A DNA stretch of 64,000 nucleotides from contig JAIBDZ010000005.1 of assembly GCA_024685975.1 (NCBI GenBank), positions 52,367 to 116,366 of the forward strand, read 5' to 3'. The notes below the pieces were generated by a model that was not told the DNA's origin, made no database searches, and was given only the letters and a program-made list of their open reading frames with translations. The stretch is from Piscirickettsiaceae bacterium. GTDB lineage: Bacteria > Pseudomonadota > Gammaproteobacteria > Nitrosococcales > Methylophagaceae. How positions within the stretch are numbered: the first letter of the stretch is position 1; the number at the start of each line of letters is the position of its first letter. This document shows positions 9,217 through 20,840 of this stretch, one piece after another. The position numbers were made by a program, and so were the translations under genes.

Positions 9217-9660
9217 TTAGACCGTTGTCATAGAAATCGAAACCGGCGTTGCATTGGTGATATTGTCACTAACAGGGCATCTAGTTTCTACAGCGGCTAA
9301 TAGCTCAGCAACTTGTTCTGCTGAGGCATTACTTTGAATTTGAATCTTGATTTCAATTTCTTGATAACCTGCACGCACAGACAAATCCGTGCCAGCAAAC
9401 TTAGCAGGATCAAGTTTGCCAATAACATCTATTTCAGTGCCTTCAACAGAAATACCCATTTCATTGGCAATAAAAAAGGTCATGAAATTTAAACACCCCC
9501 CATGGGCAGCAAGAATAAAGTCTAGTGGATTCGGCGCACCATTTCTGCCGCCTAAAGCCTCTGGCTCATCCATGAAGATTTTAAAAGCATTGGCATCAGT
9601 CACACTACGTGCCATTGATTCACCTACCGTTTTGATACTGCCGATATAAGAAGCTGCCAT
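9217..9660 (-). CDS. OsmC/Ohr family protein
   Basis: OsmC-family proteins are cytosolic thiol peroxidases acting on organic hydroperoxides through two cysteines. Both are present in this 147-aa protein: one in AAHGGCLNFMTF (about residue 55) and one in the conserved block ETRCPVSDNI (about residue 128). The central NPLDFILAAHGGC segment and the final VSDNITNATPV are family hallmarks. Which subgroup it belongs to (OsmC, Ohr or YhfA-like) cannot be fixed by eye. It is convergent with the VPLPA-CTERM gene and shares its terminator. An AT-rich inverted repeat (TATATA-CCCA-TATATA, 9719-9734) upstream might be a regulator site. Confidence 0.9.
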   Translation of the reverse strand: MAASYIGSIKTVGESMARSVTDANAFKIFMDEPEALGGRNGAPNPLDFILAAHGGCLNFMTFFIANEMGISVEGTEIDVIGKLDPAKFAGTDLSVRAGYQEIEIKIQIQSNASAEQVAELLAAVETRCPVSDNITNATPVSISMTTV

Positions 9661-9883
9661 GTTAGTTCCTTTATATTATAAGTAATAGGAATAAAGAATC
9701 TTGACCTTACGCTTAAAATATATACCCATATATAAGTAGTAGTACGTGCATAGCTATATTGTTAAGATCTCTTTCCATCATGAAAGTGAAGCCCAGCTTT
9801 ATATTGAGAAGAACAAGTATTACCGGTGGCGAAATAGCTGTGATATGTTTGCCTAATATAAGAAATCAAACCGCGAGAAAACC

Positions 9884-10318
9884 ATGAATCAATTAATCAA
9901 AAAGATAAGTATTGCTTTGTTGTTACCCTTTCTGATGATAACCACCGTATTGGCAGATCAAGACGTGCCCAACAAAGTGGTGATTCAAGTCAGCAGCGAT
10001 GATGTGAGCACGCAGCAACTTGCCTTAAATAACGCTGTTAATTTACAAAAACTTTATGGTTTAGATGACGTAATTATCGAAATCGTCGCTTATGGCCCCG
10101 GTCTGAAGTTACTCACAACGGAGAGTAAGATGGCTAGCCGAGTGAGTAGTTTAGCATTACAAAATATCACCTTCAGCGCCTGTGAAAACACGATGAAAGC
10201 CCAACAAAAACAAACAGGCCAACTCCCCATCTTGATTGATGGCGTCGACACCGTGGATGCTGGCGTTGCTCGGATTATGCTATTGCAACAACAAGGTTAT
10301 GCGTATATTCGGCCTTAA
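9884..10318 (+). CDS. Secreted DsrE-like family protein
   Basis: 144 aa with a signal peptide (IALLLPFLMITTVLA, cleavage about residue 24). It continues into a DsrE/DsrF-like fold: KVVIQVSSDDVSTQQLALNNAVNL, then VIIEIVAYGPGLKLL, then FSACENTMKAQ and a late VDAGVARIMLLQQQGYAYIRP. Cytosolic DsrE relatives carry persulfide on a conserved cysteine; a single cysteine is present here in FSACENT, in the matching place. Periplasmic versions of this family are common in sulfur- and methyl-compound-using bacteria, but their role is not established. Stands alone with no obvious operon partner. Confidence 0.82.
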   Translation: MNQLIKKISIALLLPFLMITTVLADQDVPNKVVIQVSSDDVSTQQLALNNAVNLQKLYGLDDVIIEIVAYGPGLKLLTTESKMASRVSSLALQNITFSACENTMKAQQKQTGQLPILIDGVDTVDAGVARIMLLQQQGYAYIRP

Positions 10319-10517
10319 CAATTGATGAGTTTAATAGTCTATTGCTTATGTTGAAAAGTTAAGACTATGAAAGAGGCAGAACCACTTGCCTTTGAGGAAA
10401 ATAATCGCTTTAATGAAGCTTACTCAAGCGATACTAAGGATGGCTAAACTTGAAGCCTTTCCAAAATATCCGTTGAAAAGATAATGCTATAAGTTACTTC
10501 GCGAGGGTCGCCGATAA

Positions 10518-10925
10518 ATGGGTAGTAAAAAAATTAAATGGCTGATTTACACCGTTTTGGTGGGATTGATTCCGATATTATCAAGGTTGATAGTTTGGCT
10601 TGTGACTAAAGAAGGCAGTGTTAATTTATTTTCGCCCTCCGACTTCGTGGCTTTCGGTTTGGTTCTTCACATTTCCAATATTAATGAAATAGAACATTTT
10701 TCAGGAATACAAAAGGAGTGGAAAACAGCTCAAAATGGGATCTCAATAGCTTTTATAGCCTTTTATAGTGTTTTGTTTGCATTGACATTAATTGGTGAAA
10801 ATATTGTTGATGTTAACGCAATCACTATCTGCACAATGGTCTTATCTGTCGTTTCATTTCTTATTAGTTACACGGTCTACGATAGGATTTCAAAGACACC
10901 AACCAGTGAAGGAGGTGTTGCATGA
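10518..10925 (+). CDS. Unknown multi-spanning membrane protein, first gene of three-gene cassette
   Basis: I do not recognise this 135-aa protein. Hydrophobic helices are visible at about residues 8-28, 40-53 (weaker), 74-94 and 98-119. The short C-terminal tail is hydrophilic. The region is richer in A+T than the flanking core genes. The last four bases (ATGA at 10922-10925) are shared with the start of the 42-aa gene, so the two are translationally coupled. The 199-base gap upstream (10319-10517) holds no gene that I can support. Function is unknown; the physical link to the next two genes is the only clue. Confidence 0.7.
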   Translation: MGSKKIKWLIYTVLVGLIPILSRLIVWLVTKEGSVNLFSPSDFVAFGLVLHISNINEIEHFSGIQKEWKTAQNGISIAFIAFYSVLFALTLIGENIVDVNAITICTMVLSVVSFLISYTVYDRISKTPTSEGGVA

Positions 10926-11050
10926 CCACTTTCATTATTTCATTAACTATAATATTAGCATTAGCCGGTATTGCTGTTTCTATATGGTCATTGATAAGCA
11001 CTCGAAATAAATCCTATAAGGAATATAAAGGAAGGAAACGCAATGATTAA
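10922..11050 (+). CDS. 42-aa single-helix membrane protein, second gene of cassette
   Basis: A short frame of 42 codons overlaps the upstream stop as ATGA and overlaps the next gene's start by 8 bases. Residues 4-25 (FIISLTIILALAGIAVSIWSLI) are a clear hydrophobic helix; the rest (STRNKSYKEYKGRKR) is strongly basic, giving an N-out/C-in single-pass topology by the positive-inside rule. A good GGAGG ribosome-binding site lies just upstream, inside the end of the previous gene. The overlaps on both sides and the helix-plus-basic-tail layout argue that it is real, although it is too short to compare with families by eye. Confidence 0.65.
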   Translation: MTTFIISLTIILALAGIAVSIWSLISTRNKSYKEYKGRKRND

Positions 11051-11972
11051 AAATTTTATATATCTTGACGAAGAAAAAATGTATTCCCTTTCTTCACAGC
11101 TATTCGAAGGTGTTACTGAATATGTTCTAAACGAATCAACTTCTGAAAAAGGTGAGTCTGAAGAGCAAAAAGGGCCTGTCGGAAGTGGGAGAATTCTAGG
11201 TGATATCTTAAAAAATAGTGAGAGGAATACTGAGAAGAAATTCCTTAATGATTACTCGTATACCATTTTTGAGAAAAAACTCATAGATGACGAAATGGTA
11301 CGAGTTGTTAGTAATGATGAAGGTGAAGATTCACAAGTCGGCACTGATAGGTCATTTATAAAAATCACATCCAAAGCCACTTTCAACGATATAAACACAA
11401 TAAATAACACGCTTAAAAACTTTAACAAGATCGGTAAGGCACTGGCCCACATAACTAATTTTCAGGAAATATCGGCAGTTAGAGAGCAACTAGAAAAAGC
11501 TAAGCAAAATACGAAAGACAGAAATCAAAAGAATAAGCTTCAAACTCAACTGAAATCGATGACTAATATTAATAAGCTGGCCACCGAGTCGGGGCTACAG
11601 CAAGATCAAGGTTTTCTAGATGACCTTTCATTTGTTTTGACTTACGGTTTTCAAGATCAGCTTGAGGTTCAAATGGAGTTTGTTGAGTCAATATTTTCGG
11701 CCAACTTAAACCGGTCATATCTTCGTGAGCCAGAAGAATTAGTGATTAGAAAATACTCTAGGAAAACTGAAGTTGAGTTTACTCTGTTTGGTATAATTAC
11801 TCAGCATCAAAGAGAAAAGCTTGAAGAGTTAGAAGAAAATGAAGACTATGAAAGCATTAAAGAAGCACTAATGAACCTTGTTTCTCACTTAAGCAATGTT
11901 GAGGCAACGTTTACGGGTAGGTTAAGCAACGAAATAATAATCGACCCTATAGCTTTGTATACTGAAATCTAA
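11043..11972 (+). CDS. Soluble 309-aa protein, third gene of cassette (possibly DUF6414-like)
   Basis: The protein starts IKNFIYLDEEKMYSLSSQLFEG. This resembles, from memory and unverified, uncharacterised bacterial proteins that open with an (F/I)xYLD motif, such as the DUF6414 group. Residues about 155-190 are highly charged and helical (REQLEKAKQNTKDRNQKNKLQTQLK). The C-terminal third (about 215-309) alternates strand-like and helical segments. No membrane helix, nuclease, NTPase or transferase motif is visible. A GGAAGG ribosome-binding site precedes the ATG. Its tight overlap with the 42-aa membrane gene suggests that the three products act together at the membrane. No function is assigned. 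Confidence 0.75.
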   Translation: MIKNFIYLDEEKMYSLSSQLFEGVTEYVLNESTSEKGESEEQKGPVGSGRILGDILKNSERNTEKKFLNDYSYTIFEKKLIDDEMVRVVSNDEGEDSQVGTDRSFIKITSKATFNDINTINNTLKNFNKIGKALAHITNFQEISAVREQLEKAKQNTKDRNQKNKLQTQLKSMTNINKLATESGLQQDQGFLDDLSFVLTYGFQDQLEVQMEFVESIFSANLNRSYLREPEELVIRKYSRKTEVEFTLFGIITQHQREKLEELEENEDYESIKEALMNLVSHLSNVEATFTGRLSNEIIIDPIALYTEI

Positions 11973-12110
11973 GTTCAGGATAAGTTGTTGTTATGTGAAT
12001 CCTACTTGTTGATGTTCATGAATTCTTATTGAGTATAGTTGTTATCCATCATTTCCCTTTAAGCAAATCCCCGCATACGGTATCCTTATCAGCTTATTTT
12101 TGCTTACTGA

Positions 12111-14579
<2,469 letters not shown>

Positions 14580-14592
14580 TAAAGGAATCTTT

Positions 14593-15087
14593 ATGAAACG
14601 TTTGGTGTTAACGAGTTTTGTCAGTCTATTGTTATTGACCTTAGCGGGTTGTGGCTTTCATTTACGTAGTGCTGCTGATTTATCCAGTAACATCAAAGTT
14701 TTGCGTATTGATGGTATTAGCAGTGAAAGAGGCATCGGCTTAACCTTAAAACGGGCATTAATGGCTAACGGCGTTGTCGTGGTGGATAAGCTTAATAACG
14801 AAGCATCGATTCTTAAAGTGGTCGATCATGAGTTTGATCGTCGCGTATTATCGGTTGGATCGAGCGCCAAAGTCAGTGAATATGAACTCTATGCCAAATT
14901 GGTCTTCACCGTCTTAGATAAAGACGGCAATATTCTCGCAGATCAACAAGCCGTACAAGCTCAGCGTGATTATCAATTTAATGAAGATGAAGTTTTAGGC
15001 CGTGAATCAGAAGAACAATATTTACGTGAGCAATTAGATCAACAATTGATCCAAAGCGTAATGAGACGTTTATCTGCTATCAAATAG
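14593..15087 (+). CDS. lptE: LPS-assembly lipoprotein LptE
   Basis: Outer-membrane lipoprotein that plugs the LptD barrel and helps place lipopolysaccharide in the outer leaflet. The signal peptide and lipobox LTLAGC put the lipidated cysteine near residue 20, followed by GFHLRSAADL, which is typical of LptE. I start at ATG 14593, which has an AAGGA ribosome-binding site and gives a proper type II signal peptide; an upstream in-frame start within leuS would bury it. The 13-base gap from leuS and close spacing to holA indicate one operon. Confidence 0.93.
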   Translation: MKRLVLTSFVSLLLLTLAGCGFHLRSAADLSSNIKVLRIDGISSERGIGLTLKRALMANGVVVVDKLNNEASILKVVDHEFDRRVLSVGSSAKVSEYELYAKLVFTVLDKDGNILADQQAVQAQRDYQFNEDEVLGRESEEQYLREQLDQQLIQSVMRRLSAIK

Positions 15088-15096
15088 CGGTGTGTC

Positions 15097-16146
15097 ATGC
15101 GATGTAATGCTGATCAGTTATTAAACCAATTGGCTCAAACGACGCCTGCTGTTTTTCTGGTGTATGGCGATGAGCAGATGCTGGTTGAAGAAACAGCCGA
15201 TCAGATTCGACAACAATTGAAACAACGTGGCGTGACAGAGCGTCAGGTGTGGCATGTTGAAGGTCGGTTTGATTGGTCTCAAATTCGTTGGCGAGAACAA
15301 AGCATGTCTTTGTTTGATAATCAGCGTTTAATTGAAATTCGTCTACCATCAGGTGCGCCAGGCAAAGACGGCGGTGAGATTTTTCGTCAGTTTGCCGCTG
15401 AGCCACCGGAAGATACTTTCTTATTGATTATCAGTGGCAAGATAGATAATCGCTCACAAAAAAGTAAATGGTTCACAGCGTTAGATGGCTTAGGATTGAC
15501 GATTCCGATTTGGCCTGTCGATGTTGCCCAATTGCCGAATTGGATAAGGCAGCGACTAAAACAAAAAAATATGACCATCGCACCTGAGACGGCTGCATTG
15601 ATGGCAGAAAGGGTGGAAGGCAATCTTTTTGCCGCCGCACAAGAAATTGAAAAATTGACCTTATTATGTCCCGATGGCCAAGTGACAGAAGACATCGTGC
15701 TGGCCTCTGTGGCAGATAATGCCCGTTTCCAAGCATTTGGTTTAATGGATACGGCAATATCAGGACAAGCTGCAAAAATTCCGCGAATGGTGCAACAAAT
15801 TCGCGCCGAAGGAACGGAAATATTAGCCTTGTTTTCAGCGGTATCGTGGAGCCTGCACCGCCTGGTTACGATGGCGATACAGCTAGAACAAGGTCAACAA
15901 CTTGATTTCATTTTCAGGGCACAAAAACCGCCTGTGTGGGATAAAGCCAAACCAATGATGTCAAAAGCCTTACAACGTCATTCGGCATTACGTTGGCAAC
16001 AGTTTTTATTACAATTAGCAGACGTTGATCAAGCGGCAAAGGGGCAGAGCCAATCTTGCCCGTGGACGTTATTAGAAACACTCTGTATGAACGTCGCAGG
16101 TATTGATCACTACCTTGGTGAGGAGAAACACATTGGATATCATTAG
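15097..16146 (+). CDS. holA: DNA polymerase III subunit delta
   Basis: Delta opens the sliding clamp during clamp loading. The N-terminal region carries the conserved [18 protein letters not shown] block (about residues 20-40), matching the nucleotide-fold start of HolA. The middle has the ANWIRQRL-like and [10 protein letters not shown] segments typical of domain II. At 349 aa the length is normal. Sits in the classic leuS-lptE-holA cluster, 9 bases after lptE. The proA start overlaps its end by 14 bases. Confidence 0.94.
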   Translation: MRCNADQLLNQLAQTTPAVFLVYGDEQMLVEETADQIRQQLKQRGVTERQVWHVEGRFDWSQIRWREQSMSLFDNQRLIEIRLPSGAPGKDGGEIFRQFAAEPPEDTFLLIISGKIDNRSQKSKWFTALDGLGLTIPIWPVDVAQLPNWIRQRLKQKNMTIAPETAALMAERVEGNLFAAAQEIEKLTLLCPDGQVTEDIVLASVADNARFQAFGLMDTAISGQAAKIPRMVQQIRAEGTEILALFSAVSWSLHRLVTMAIQLEQGQQLDFIFRAQKPPVWDKAKPMMSKALQRHSALRWQQFLLQLADVDQAAKGQSQSCPWTLLETLCMNVAGIDHYLGEEKHIGYH

Positions 16147-17386
16147 TTACATGCAAACAATGGGGCGTGAAGCAAGACAAGCAAGCCGAGCCCTAGCGCG
16201 TGCAAGTACGCAAGACAAAAATACAGCATTGTTGGCAATGGCAGCTGAAATCAGAGCGAGTCGAGCAACACTGCAACAACAAAATGAATTGGATCTGGCT
16301 GCTGGTAAAGAGAAAGGATTAGATGCCGCGTTACTAGACCGGTTAGCGTTGACCGATGCCCGTATTGAAGCCATGGCTGAAGGCATTGAACAAGTTGCTA
16401 ACTTGGCTGATCCTGTTGGTAAAATCAGTGATATGCGTTATTTGCCTTCTGGTATTCAATTAGGCCAAATGCGTGTTCCTATTGGTGTTATCGGTATTAT
16501 TTATGAGTCTCGTCCTAATGTGACGGCGGATGCGGCAGCCTTATGTTTGAAATCAGGTAATGCCACGATTTTACGTGGCGGCTCTGAAGCGATTCATTCG
16601 AATCAAGCGATTGCACGCTGTATTCAAGCAGGATTAACTGCTGCAGGTTTACCCATCACGGCAATTCAAGTGGTCGAAACAACAGATAGAGCTGCTGTCG
16701 GACAATTAATTACCATGCCTGACTATGTTGATGTCATCGTGCCTCGCGGCGGTAAAGGGTTGATTGAGCGTATTAGCCAAGAAGCCAAAGTCCCTGTGAT
16801 TAAACATCTTGATGGTATTTGTCATGTTTATATTGATGAACATGCTGATCTTGATATGGCAGAAGCCATTGCCATTAATGCAAAATGTCACCGATATGGT
16901 GTGTGTAACGCCATGGAAACGCTATTAGTGGATGCCAAAGTCGCTGCGGAGATCTTGCCACGATTAGCGACAGCTTATGGTAAAGAAGGCGTTGAGTTGC
17001 GTGGTTGCGAGCAAACACAAGCGATTGTTGAATGCAAAGCGGCAACGCAAGAAGATTGGGACACTGAGTATTTAGCCCCGATTTTGTCGATAAAAGTCGT
17101 CAACGGTGTCGATGAAGCGATGGAGCACATTCATCTTCATAGTTCTGCTCATACAGAAACTATCGTGACTGAGCATATGCCCACTGCGCAACGTTTCTTA
17201 GCCGAAGTAGATTCAAGTTCGGTCATGGTCAATGCCTCGACGCGTTTTGCTGATGGCTTTGAGTATGGTTTAGGCGCTGAAATTGGTATTTCAACGGATA
17301 AAATTCATGCCCGTGGCCCTGTTGGTCTCAATGGTTTGACATCACAAAAATGGATTGTGCTTGGCAATGGCCAAGTACGCCAATAA
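16133..17386 (+). CDS. proA: Gamma-glutamyl phosphate reductase
   Basis: Second step of proline synthesis: NADPH-dependent reduction of gamma-glutamyl phosphate to the semialdehyde. Conserved aldehyde-dehydrogenase-like features include [23 protein letters not shown] and the catalytic cysteine region [16 protein letters not shown] start at TTG 16133, because it gives the family-typical N-terminus ([18 protein letters not shown]) and has a GGAG site at good spacing; the internal ATG at 16151 would remove conserved residues. The 14-base overlap with holA suggests coupling. proB is not adjacent. Confidence 0.93.
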   Translation: MDIISYMQTMGREARQASRALARASTQDKNTALLAMAAEIRASRATLQQQNELDLAAGKEKGLDAALLDRLALTDARIEAMAEGIEQVANLADPVGKISDMRYLPSGIQLGQMRVPIGVIGIIYESRPNVTADAAALCLKSGNATILRGGSEAIHSNQAIARCIQAGLTAAGLPITAIQVVETTDRAAVGQLITMPDYVDVIVPRGGKGLIERISQEAKVPVIKHLDGICHVYIDEHADLDMAEAIAINAKCHRYGVCNAMETLLVDAKVAAEILPRLATAYGKEGVELRGCEQTQAIVECKAATQEDWDTEYLAPILSIKVVNGVDEAMEHIHLHSSAHTETIVTEHMPTAQRFLAEVDSSSVMVNASTRFADGFEYGLGAEIGISTDKIHARGPVGLNGLTSQKWIVLGNGQVRQ

Positions 17387-17392
17387 GGGATC

Positions 17393-18025
17393 ATGATGGT
17401 ACAGGCGGTAGGCCTATTTGGTGGCACTTTTGATCCAGTACATTTGGGCCATTTACGTTCTGCAGTTGAAATAGCCGAGCTGTTTGACTTAGAACACGTT
17501 CGGTTAATTCCTAATGCAGTACCGCCGCATCGAGCACAACCAGAAGCCACAGCGCAACATCGGTTATTGATGTTACAGCTGGCGGTCAAGAATAGTCCTA
17601 ATATCATTATTGATGATTGCGAGCTGCAACGCGAAGGTCCTTCTTATAGCATTGATACGGTCAAACTCATGCGTGAACAAATGCCTGATGCGGCTTTGTA
17701 TCTGATCGTGGGTACCGATGCTTTTCAGGCGTTAGACAGCTGGCATGAATGGCAAGACTTACTCACCTATTGCCATATTATTGTGATGCAAAGGCCTGAC
17801 CAAGCCTTTCAATTATCGGAAACACTACAACCGTGGTATCAACAACATTTAGCACTTGACGCTGATAAACAACGATTAGCAGGGGCTATTTGGCCTGTCA
17901 CGCTCACACAATTGGCTATTTCTGCGACAGAGATTCGATCTAAAATTCGTGACGGTAATAGTGCCGCTTATCTGACACCTGATCCGGTGGTGACGATAAT
18001 GGAACAGTTAGGGTTATACCGCTAG
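17393..18025 (+). CDS. nadD: Nicotinate-nucleotide adenylyltransferase
   Basis: Joins ATP and nicotinate mononucleotide to give deamido-NAD in the NAD synthesis pathway. The nucleotidyltransferase motif GGTFDPVHLGH is at residues 10-20. The substrate-binding segment NAVPPHR and the late ISATEIRSKIRDG block (SxTxIR) are diagnostic. Length 210 aa is typical. Two ATGs (17393 and 17396) compete as start. It follows proA by 6 bases and precedes dinB by 8. Confidence 0.95.
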   Translation: MMVQAVGLFGGTFDPVHLGHLRSAVEIAELFDLEHVRLIPNAVPPHRAQPEATAQHRLLMLQLAVKNSPNIIIDDCELQREGPSYSIDTVKLMREQMPDAALYLIVGTDAFQALDSWHEWQDLLTYCHIIVMQRPDQAFQLSETLQPWYQQHLALDADKQRLAGAIWPVTLTQLAISATEIRSKIRDGNSAAYLTPDPVVTIMEQLGLYR

Positions 18026-18033
18026 CTTCACCG

Positions 18034-19134
18034 ATGACGGATGCAGCCATACAACGCAAAATTATTCATGTTGACATGGATGCCTTTTTTGCTTCAGTTG
18101 AACAGCGTGATCAACCCAAATATCGAGGTAAACCGTTAATCGTCGGCGGTAAACCAGATGAACGTGGTGTCGTGGCCGCATGTAGTTATGAAGCCCGTGT
18201 GTTTGGGGTGAGATCTGCTATGCCCAGTGCGACGGCGTATCGTTTATGCCCCGATGCCATATTTGTCCCACATCGCTTTGATGTTTATCGTGAAGTCTCT
18301 GAGCAAATACGCGCTATTTTTTGGCGTTATGCCAAAGAAGTTGAACCTTTATCATTTGATGAAGCTTACTTAGATGTCACCGGTGTGGAAGAATTTAATG
18401 GCTCAGCGACGTATATTGCCAAAGCCATCAAACATGATATCCAAGTCGAAACTCAATTAACGGCATCGGCGGGCATTTCATATAACAAATTCTTAGCAAA
18501 AATCGCATCAGATATGGATAAGCCGAATGGGTTATACGTGATTAAACCCGAGCAAGCATTGGCGTTTGTTGCTCAATTAATGGTTGGAAAATTCCACGGT
18601 ATAGGACCTGCGACTGAAAAAAAGATGCAACAACTAGGCATTCAAACAGGGCTTGATTTAAGGCAATGGTCAGAAGCTAAACTGGTTGAGCATTTTGGTA
18701 AATCAGGCCATCATTTTTATCATATTTCACGGGCGATCGATGAGCGGCCGGTCCAAAGCCGCAGGCAGCGAAAATCCATTGGTAAAGAAACGACTTTCCG
18801 ACACGATATCAATGATACCCACATCTTACTTGAACACATTAAACCCTTAGCTGAACAAGTCTGGGATGAACTGCAAGCACTTCATATGAAAGCGAGAACG
18901 GCGACATTAAAAATTAAATATGCCCATTTTCAACAAGTGACTCGATCTATCACGATAGAGCAAGGTTTAGATAAGGCAACGTTATTGTCCTTATTACCAG
19001 AATTATTATCGCGAACTGAAGCAGGTACAGTTGCCGTGCGATTGGTTGGCGTGTCAGTCAGTGGCTTTGATGTACCAGTAGAACAAAAAAAGCCTCGTCA
19101 GCAATTGGATTTGGGTTTAGAGGAGGCATTTTAA
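18034..19134 (+). CDS. dinB: DNA polymerase IV (Y family)
   Basis: Error-prone lesion-bypass polymerase. Catalytic carboxylates are visible in HVDMDAFFASVEQ (D14 region) and SFDEAYLD (S107-D109-E110). The segment SAGISYNKFLAKIASDMDKPNG is the family signature. Palm, fingers, thumb and little-finger domains are all present over 366 aa. The C-terminus ends in QLDLGL, a good match to the beta-clamp binding motif. No LexA box is apparent just upstream; the gene seems to be read from the nadD operon, so SOS control is not evident here. Confidence 0.96.
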   Translation: MTDAAIQRKIIHVDMDAFFASVEQRDQPKYRGKPLIVGGKPDERGVVAACSYEARVFGVRSAMPSATAYRLCPDAIFVPHRFDVYREVSEQIRAIFWRYAKEVEPLSFDEAYLDVTGVEEFNGSATYIAKAIKHDIQVETQLTASAGISYNKFLAKIASDMDKPNGLYVIKPEQALAFVAQLMVGKFHGIGPATEKKMQQLGIQTGLDLRQWSEAKLVEHFGKSGHHFYHISRAIDERPVQSRRQRKSIGKETTFRHDINDTHILLEHIKPLAEQVWDELQALHMKARTATLKIKYAHFQQVTRSITIEQGLDKATLLSLLPELLSRTEAGTVAVRLVGVSVSGFDVPVEQKKPRQQLDLGLEEAF

Positions 19135-19995
19135 ATGGCCGATGTTTTTTTCATTGCTTCGAAATTAGCATGGGGAATATTAAGCCCCAGTAACCTGATG
19201 ATTATCGCCTTGTTGATAGCGACATTATGTTTGTTAAAGGGTGCTGTCACCGCGGCTAAATATATCTTGTTCCCCACTGTCTTCCTAGCGGCTAGTTTGA
19301 TGATATACCCGTGGGGGGAATGGGTGATATATCCGCTGGAAAGTCGCTTTGAACAACCCTCGGAGTTACCCGATGAGATTGATGGCATTATTGTCTTAGG
19401 CGGCGGAGAGCAGCTTAAAACATCGATCAGCTGGCAATCGCCGCAATTAGGTGCTGGAGGGGATAGGTATATTGCTGCTGCAAAACTGGCAAAACATTAC
19501 CCCGAAGCGCCGGTAATTTTTACGGGAGGGCATAATTTTCTTCGTTTTGATGCCAAAGGGCGAGAAGGGGATATTGCTCATCAAGTGTTAACTACAATAG
19601 GTATTGATGAAACTCGGTTAAGAATTGAGTCAGCTTCACGTAATACCAATGAGAATATGCAATTGGTACAAGTGTTTTTGCCTCAGCGTTCGGGACAGTA
19701 CTTATTAGTGACATCTGCTTTTCATATGCCAAGAGCGATGGGTGTTGCACGCCAGCAATCGTTGAATGTGATTGCTTATCCGGTTGATTATAGAAGTAAT
19801 CGACCGGAATTAAGACGCTGGTCAATGCATTTTTATGATCATCTAGATGTGTTAGAGCCAGCATGGCGTGAGTGGATAGGCTTAACGGCTTACTACCTAA
19901 CAGGAAAAACGCAACACTGGTTTCCACACCCCATTTCGAAGGAACAGGGAAAAAATACAAGTCATTCAAGCGATAGTGATAAACTATATAACTAG
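19135..19995 (+). CDS. ElyC/SanA/YdcF family membrane protein (DUF218)
   Basis: 286 aa with two N-terminal hydrophobic helices (about residues 10-28 and 34-60), then a DUF218 domain facing the periplasm. DUF218 features seen are IDGIIVLGGGEQ, VIFTGGHN, IESASRNTNENM and LLVTSAFHMPRAMGVARQ. E. coli ElyC, of the same plan, affects peptidoglycan and enterobacterial common antigen lipid-carrier metabolism; a similar envelope role is an inference. It starts immediately after the dinB stop. Confidence 0.88.
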   Translation: MADVFFIASKLAWGILSPSNLMIIALLIATLCLLKGAVTAAKYILFPTVFLAASLMIYPWGEWVIYPLESRFEQPSELPDEIDGIIVLGGGEQLKTSISWQSPQLGAGGDRYIAAAKLAKHYPEAPVIFTGGHNFLRFDAKGREGDIAHQVLTTIGIDETRLRIESASRNTNENMQLVQVFLPQRSGQYLLVTSAFHMPRAMGVARQQSLNVIAYPVDYRSNRPELRRWSMHFYDHLDVLEPAWREWIGLTAYYLTGKTQHWFPHPISKEQGKNTSHSSDSDKLYN

Positions 19996-20013
19996 TTAAT
20001 AACGGAGAGCCCA

Positions 20014-20373
20014 ATGCAGGCTGATGAACTTAAATTACTAGTGATAGATGCACTAGAAGACATAAAAGCAGAAGATATTCAGATTCTCGATGTGATGGAC
20101 ATGACCGATGTGACCGATATCATGGTCATCGCGACAGGTAAATCAACGCGTCAAGTAAAAGCGCTCGCGAACGAAGTCGTGATGCAAGCGAAAGCGGCCG
20201 GTATACAACCAATGGGTGTAGAAGGTGAAGACATTGGTGAATGGGCGTTAGTCGATTTAGGCGATGTGATTGTTCATATTATGACACCACAAACGCGTAC
20301 GACGTATAATTTGGAAAAATTATGGCAAGTTCCTGATGAAACCGATCAGCAACTCGCTTCGGAAGACGAATGA
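20014..20373 (+). CDS. rsfS: Ribosome silencing factor RsfS
   Basis: Binds ribosomal protein uL14 and blocks joining of the 30S and 50S subunits when nutrients are low. The 119-aa sequence has the conserved core LKLLVIDALEDIKAEDIQILDV, ATGKSTRQVKALANEV and GEDIGEWALVDLGDVIVHIM, typical of RsfS/Iojap. The stop overlaps rlmH by 4 bases (ATGA), the standard rsfS-rlmH pairing. Confidence 0.96.
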   Translation: MQADELKLLVIDALEDIKAEDIQILDVMDMTDVTDIMVIATGKSTRQVKALANEVVMQAKAAGIQPMGVEGEDIGEWALVDLGDVIVHIMTPQTRTTYNLEKLWQVPDETDQQLASEDE

Positions 20374-20840
20374 AACTGACATTGCTGGCAGTCGGCACGA
20401 AAATGCCAGCATGGGTGACTGAAGGCTTCCAAGAGTATGCCAAACGCATGCCACGAGAATGTCAATTAATCCTGCAAGAAATTGCCCCTGCAAAACGGGG
20501 TAAAACAGGTCATGCGGCACAATGGATTGAAGACGAAGCTGACCGACTATTACAAGCCATTCCTGATAATCACTATGTGATCGCATTAGAAGTGACAGGT
20601 AAGTCTTGGACAACAGAAGCGTTATCACAACAGATGACAAACTGGCTTAGTGATGGCCGTGATGTGACATTATTGGTTGGTGGTCCTGATGGTTTAGCAC
20701 AGCGTTGCCGTCAAAAGGCGGATCAACTCTGGTCACTATCGCCTTTGACCTTACCACATCCTATTGTTAGGGTGGTTTTAGCGGAACAACTCTATCGCGC
20801 ATGGACAGTATTACAAAATCACCCTTACCATCGCGCATGA
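20370..20840 (+). CDS. rlmH: 23S rRNA (pseudouridine(1915)-N(3))-methyltransferase RlmH
   Basis: SPOUT-fold methyltransferase acting on pseudouridine 1915 of 23S rRNA in the 70S ribosome. The 156-aa protein has the knot region LLVGGPDGLAQRC and the C-terminal SLSPLTLPHPIVRVVLAEQLYRAWTVLQNHPYHR, which is almost invariant in the family. The gene overlaps rsfS at its start and maf by 4 bases at its end, giving a tightly coupled rsfS-rlmH-maf string. Confidence 0.97.
   Translation: MKLTLLAVGTKMPAWVTEGFQEYAKRMPRECQLILQEIAPAKRGKTGHAAQWIEDEADRLLQAIPDNHYVIALEVTGKSWTTEALSQQMTNWLSDGRDVTLLVGGPDGLAQRCRQKADQLWSLSPLTLPHPIVRVVLAEQLYRAWTVLQNHPYHRA

Noticed and set aside
10367..10447. 26-codon frame in the gap before the three-gene cassette
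   Set aside because: No ribosome-binding site and no recognisable sequence; too short to support.
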